Below, piece after piece: positions 9,701 to 15,700 of a DNA stretch of 16,170 nucleotides (the first letter of the stretch is position 1; each line of letters opens with the position of its first letter). The position numbers and the translations under genes are program-made. Source of the stretch: Phoronis pallida. Its lineage: Eukaryota; Phoronida; Phoronidae. The notes below the pieces were generated by a model, which did no database searches, was not told the origin of the DNA, and saw only the letters and a list, made by a program, of their open reading frames with translations. Where the stretch lies: assembly GCA_028565715.1 (NCBI GenBank), contig JAOXYC010227570.1, forward strand, positions 1 to 16,170. The letters are read 5' to 3'.

Positions 9701-12700
9701 CCTTATATGAGCCCCTAGGCTTGATCTGGTAACTTCATAAACTACAGTCTTGAACATGTCCTAATTCAAGGGCAGTAATATGGGCAGCTTATTTATTACC
9801 CAGCAATGGAAATTTTGCCCTGACACCTCAAAATTTGCCCTTTACAATAAAGTCAAAATTCGGTGATAGTGCCACATGCCATGTGCAGTCGTACAATTCT
9901 AGTAAAAAATGACAGACAACACTGTCTTAGTGCCAAACTTTTAAGTTTCTATAGCTTGGTAATAAATAGATTACGACATGGAAAATTTCACATTGTGCTG
10001 AAAATCAGTGCTCGGGCAGTTACCAGCCCTCGGCTTGGGCCTGCAGCTGGTATCACTGCCCTCAGACAGATATCTAGCACGATATAAAATTTGCCAGGTA
10101 ATAATCTCTATTTATACAACGCAACAAAAACTTCAAACTTTGTGAGTCTATAGTGATGCCTCATATTGTTTGAAATATATATGATATAAAATATAACAAC
10201 CTCTGAATCTGAAGACCGCTTAGATTTCTTATCAGCATTATGGTCGAGTTCCTCAACAGATTCTGCACTCAATGCCTTGGCTATGTCAGCATCTAACGTC
10301 TGCTCCAGAAGTTTCATCTCACTTGTCTCAGCTTCTGAATCTTTTCTGCCACGTTTCTCCTGCTATAGAACAAAATATTGTTTAAAGATACTGTCTCCTC
10401 GTTGGTACCGATCTGGCGTCAAAATTCAAATCAACTAGAAATTTTGTGTATGAGTCCTTTGATGAACATAACTTTCTTGCATCTTAGTAAAAAATTTTGA
10501 CGCCAGATCTAAACCAACAAGGAGACAGTATCTTTAAGGAATCAAAGCAAGTTCTGTGATTTTTCTAAATTGAAATCCACATTTTTTAATATAATTTGAT
10601 ATACAGACCTCACACGGAAAAATTGAGCAAAAGACTGAATTAAAAAATGATAACTTTATCTTAATCCTTGTTTATTCTATTAAAATAATTCCTGATTAAC
10701 ACAATAAGATAAGAAAATTAACACATTTTTATGTTGAATTAATGTACATGCCTCAGCCTTTGAAGTCTCTGGTTGAGCTTCATCCTTCGGCTTAGTAGAT
10801 ATTTCTTCCGGTTTAACCAGAGTCATGCTCAGTAAACTGTGGAGTATCTCTGCAGAGAGCCCGGAGAATTTGGACGTATCAAACGGCAGAGGTTCTACGG
10901 GGGATAGTTGACAGACAGGAGAATCACTGTAAAAGAGAGTATCGAACAATGCTTGATTGAAACTATAATACAATGTTTTTCTTGTTTAGAACATTTCCTT
11001 TTTGGATATCAAAGAGATTCAATGTTGATTTCATACATTTTGATAGACAAACCAAGGAAATCAAAGGTTAGTTACCTTTAAAAGTATTAATAGTCACTAA
11101 TTATTCTTAACACACATTTTCAAATAATTCTAAAAGATTTATCTAAAACTATTGTATCTCGGTCTGACTAATGTAAAATAAGCAACTCTTCGAATACAGG
11201 GATTGTGTAGCTCTCTTCAATCAGACCCACATGGACTAGCTGAAGTTTTAACTGAAGAAAAACCAGTCTTGAGTAATCCCAGTATAACCGCTTTTTTAGA
11301 CGAGGCTTTATGGACACACTGTCCACCCATAGATTAGCTAAATAACAGCACTTACCACACAGAAGCTTCCCCATCTTCCCACTGAACTTTCACAGAGGAC
11401 GAACCATTCTTGAGTGATCCCAGTATAACAGCTTTCTTGGACGAGGCTTTATGGACACATTGTCCACCCATTCTCAGTCCACTATCAACTCCACCCATTA
11501 ATGCAAGAGCTGGCCACACCTTGGTATTGTTAAACATAATTAAACAATACATTGTGCCCTTTGGTAGCTTTCTTGTTGTTTATTTCCTTTTCAGGACCAG
11601 CTAGTGTATAAATCTTCTGACCAAAAACTTTCTTCTTCATAGATTTTCAGGTAACAACTCAAAAGGAAGAATTTATAAAATATAAACATTTTCAGAAATT
11701 TGTTACTTAAAATGAGCTATGTGATGCAAACGAACAGACAAGTAAATAATATGTGACTCAATTGTGAGTAAACTACCTGACAGCAAAGCTCATCAAAGGC
11801 CAGAATCTTCGTACTGCTAGTTTTTGTCTCTTCGAAATCTGTTTTCTCTTTAGGGCTGACAGCTGTCTCGACAGCTAAAGGAAAAAATAATAACGTTAGA
11901 ACAAATAGTGCACTGTTATAAAATTAGATGCTTATTTCACATGTAGACATCCAGTAAGATATCTAGTAAAGAGGGCAAGTGTACATTCCACATACTGAGG
12001 TGTCCATAATGGAGATAGATAAATTGACTTAATTTCACCAAAATCCAACCTCCATTTGACTTAAACACTTTTAATCATTTGTGCACGACAGTCATCTAAA
12101 AAAAAATAATTCGTGGTGTCTATTCTTCCTAATGTGGCAGTATCCCTAACAAATATAGCAAATGAACTAACCTTCACCGACATCCACGTCCACTTCCAAC
12201 TGATTTTTCCGACTCTTAATCATCTGAGTCAACATTTGAGCTGAAGACAGTCTTCCAAGAAGACAGCTGTTAATATGTGACGTCCATTCTTCTTCAATGT
12301 GTAATGTCCGTAACAGCCGAAGCATAGCCTCAATAAGAACAGTGTGGGATGGTGAACAGAAGGGGTCACCAGCGGAGAGGTTCCTAGGCGCTCCACGTAC
12401 CTGCATATCTGTCACCTTTACCTAGAAAAAGAAAAAAAGTTCCACTTTATTCTTTTTGAGAGTGATAAATAAAATAATCTACTTTTTATTGCTTAAGTAA
12501 TGTGCTCCTTCATTCTTGATGATGGAAATCTTATTCTTATCACCAATTTTAAACGTTTTTTTTAAATTAAATTAAAATCAATAATTAATTTGCTGGCAAA
12601 TTTTTATTTATTAGATAAATGAAATAGCTGTAGACGGACATAGAACAAGAGGCCAGCGATGCAAACTACACTTGGAACCAACTTGAACAGACATCCCAGA

Positions 12701-15700
12701 ATAGAGTGAGATGGCGTAACTTGGTAGAGGCCCTTTGTTCCCTGGAGGAATTACGGGAATAAGTCAAGCAAGTAAGTCAAGATAAAATGAAATATGAATG
12801 TTGAATTTAGAATACTGGGAGATTGACTAGTATTCCCCAAGCATTTTGTACGGCATTAAATTAACTTTCCACCATTACTGAATTAAGAGCGATACCTTCT
12901 CTCCAGGATTGCTACTGTAAAACATCACACATGGATAGACCTCTGTCGCGTCAATATGTTCAAATGCCAACTTTGGTTCCTGGAAATAAATCAACTTATC
13001 ACTTTTTAGCATAATTTTTTTTACTTAATTTATTATCCAATCATATTTTGCCGGTAACATGAAAACAAAAATATTATATTTTTTCAAAAGAAATTTCAAA
13101 GTTGAATTTTATTAATACTGAATACATCCAAAAACAATAATTTTTTTTATTTAATTTCAATATTACTGATTACCAAATAATTTCACTTTTACTCTAATTC
13201 AAATAATTATGATAATGATTACAACCAAAATTAATACCATTATTATCACCATCACTATCAACATCCTTATTATTTCTTATCATCATCATTATAATATCAT
13301 TATCATTACATAAGACTTGTGAATTATTTAATTACAAATCAAATTACTCACCTGTCCATTCTTGCTAAAATACAGCGTCCTAGCATCCATATCTAGATGA
13401 CACGTTATATAATCACCCTGGGTAAAGGATGGCAGAGTCTGAGTCTGTTCCCCTCCGTGGTACAGATTCCCGCTGTACGCACGGTATAGCCACATGTCCG
13501 AGGTGCTGCGGTGACTACAGTCACGCACCGGCCATTTTGAGATTCCTACGCAAGTGCCCTCGTTACCACGGTTTTCTTTGACAATCAAAAACTGGAGAAA
13601 GAGAACATTAACAGTGTTATTTTCTATCAATTGTTGATCTTTTTAAATAATGAGGCAAGGTTTAAGACAAAATTTAAGCTAAAAAAGAAATCTTGTAAAT
13701 AAACATTCAAAACTTATCTGCCTGCTTTTGCTAACAAGAAATTACGGCAATATGTTTTAAACAAACCTTGACAAGATATAATAATGCTTCTTTATGCAAT
13801 TTTTGTGAAGTTCAAACTTTGTTATTCGTTTATTGTTGTAATATAAAAAGATCCCCGGATATTCAAATCTATTCACTAACCTTCCACTGATAAGAGCCTG
13901 TACTTATCGCAGTATTACACACAGCATAGCCCCGCCCACCTGTACCATGAGTGACAGTGTGTCCATTATCCACAACACAGCTGACCATCTTATCTACATC
14001 AAATGACACCTTGGGAAAAGCAGAGGACAAATTCTTAACATTCTTAAGTGGTGAAAAGATTACAGTATCGACGTGGGTTAGAGCCCAAACACTGCTTAGC
14101 GCTCGGTTAGCGCCCATCCCAGAAATTGGCGATTGCTCTTCAACGTTGAAGACGAGGAAAGCATGTTACGATAACAAAGATGGTTCACAAACATGGTTTC
14201 AAGATGAAATCATGGAAATAAGTGACTGTTCCAATGATAGGAGGTGAGGACATGTGAACAAGCTATGGAATGGGCGCTAGCCCGAGCGCATTTCGCGATA
14301 AGCGTCCATCCTCGGCTTAGCGCCCATCCCATGTTTTTGGCAATTCTCAGAATAGCGGCCCAGGGCGCTTACCAGCGTCGATACGGTAAAAGCAATATGA
14401 GTAGCAGTTAGTGTAATAACTTTACAAGCAATGGCTCTTCCTGACATTTATATACTTCACTGAAGAAAAGCCTTTTTTTTACCATTCATGCAAACTTTCT
14501 ACATGAGTTGTAACTTTGTCTCAGAAAATCTGTGATTTTGTACCAAAATCCATAAATATAAGGCCAATCATGGACATTAAATAATAATCTGACCCTCAAA
14601 CAAAACATTCTCATAATCAGCGATACAATCATTATAAGCAACAATTAAATATTGATTCCCAAATACGCAAATGACAAGTTTGCTTGACCTGATTTATCCA
14701 ATTTGAAAACTGATAGGAGGAAGACCAATTATCACAAATAATAATTGTTGTCAAATTATCTCTAGGACCTTAAAATTGCTAGTAATCAAATGGCAGATCG
14801 CCAGCATTATGATAAAATACATTAAAATTTCCACTCTTGGGCAGAAGTACAATTAGTAAAACAAGTAAAATCCTTAGCTTTAGATATTTATTGCTTCTTC
14901 TTGTAACAACCTCTGAAGAAGAATTTTTTTTGAAAGCTAAGGATTTTACTTGTTTTACTTATTTATTCGTCATCTCTAGAGTAGACATCTTAAAACATCA
15001 AAATGTATTTTACCTCTAGTGCTTGTATAGTATCAAAAAAAACCCGACTAATTTGCATTTTCTGGGTGTATTTATTGTCATGGCATTTAAGGAAGCAAAT
15101 TACTCTTAAAATGCATATTTTATTTTAATTTCTTATTCAACGGGATCAATGTGGAAAATCATTTGATAGTTCTTTTTAAATGATCATAATAACAATAGCT
15201 TTACCTCTTGCATTGCTGTTGGTTCATCAGTTTTACCATCTTCCATATTGGTGACCTCTTGACCCCCAGTTGGAGTGAGCTGTTCCAGTTTCTGTCCTAA
15301 CTCCCTCTGTTTCTCCAGACACTCCTGCTGTGCCATGGCAGCAGGTGAACACCACATGTAGTGCGACAGGTTCTCAAACATCTGAGACACAACCTAGGAT
15401 AACAAGGGCGGCATTTGCATAAACCACTTTCGGCATTTGGATAACCCACTTCACCAAAACAACCGTTTCCCAATGAAATTTTCAAACTATAAAAAGCCAC
15501 AATTTTAAACATTGCTTTGATTATAATCATGAATATATTTAGTAAGTGGCTTTGGCCTACAGATTGGCCTTTACCAATGCACATTGGCCTTTACCAATGC
15601 ACACTCTAGAATTCTAATCATTCCATTATTGTCTTTTGCATACAACATTTTGTTTGGTGTAACATTTTGTTAAATGTAATAAAAAATCTTCAAGGAACAG

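Noticed and set aside
11168-11374. 68-codon minus-strand open frame overlapping the exon 8 donor
   Set aside because: It is in a different frame from both exon 8 and the relic copy; the homologous frame is the one that reads MGGQCVHKASSKKAVILG.
13202-13312. ATC/ATT repeat run as a possible CRISPR or satellite array
   Set aside because: Irregular triplets without repeat-spacer structure; it is an imperfect microsatellite.
13951-14247. 98-codon plus-strand open frame
   Set aside because: It runs antisense through exon 3 and on into the foldback element; it has no recognisable domain.
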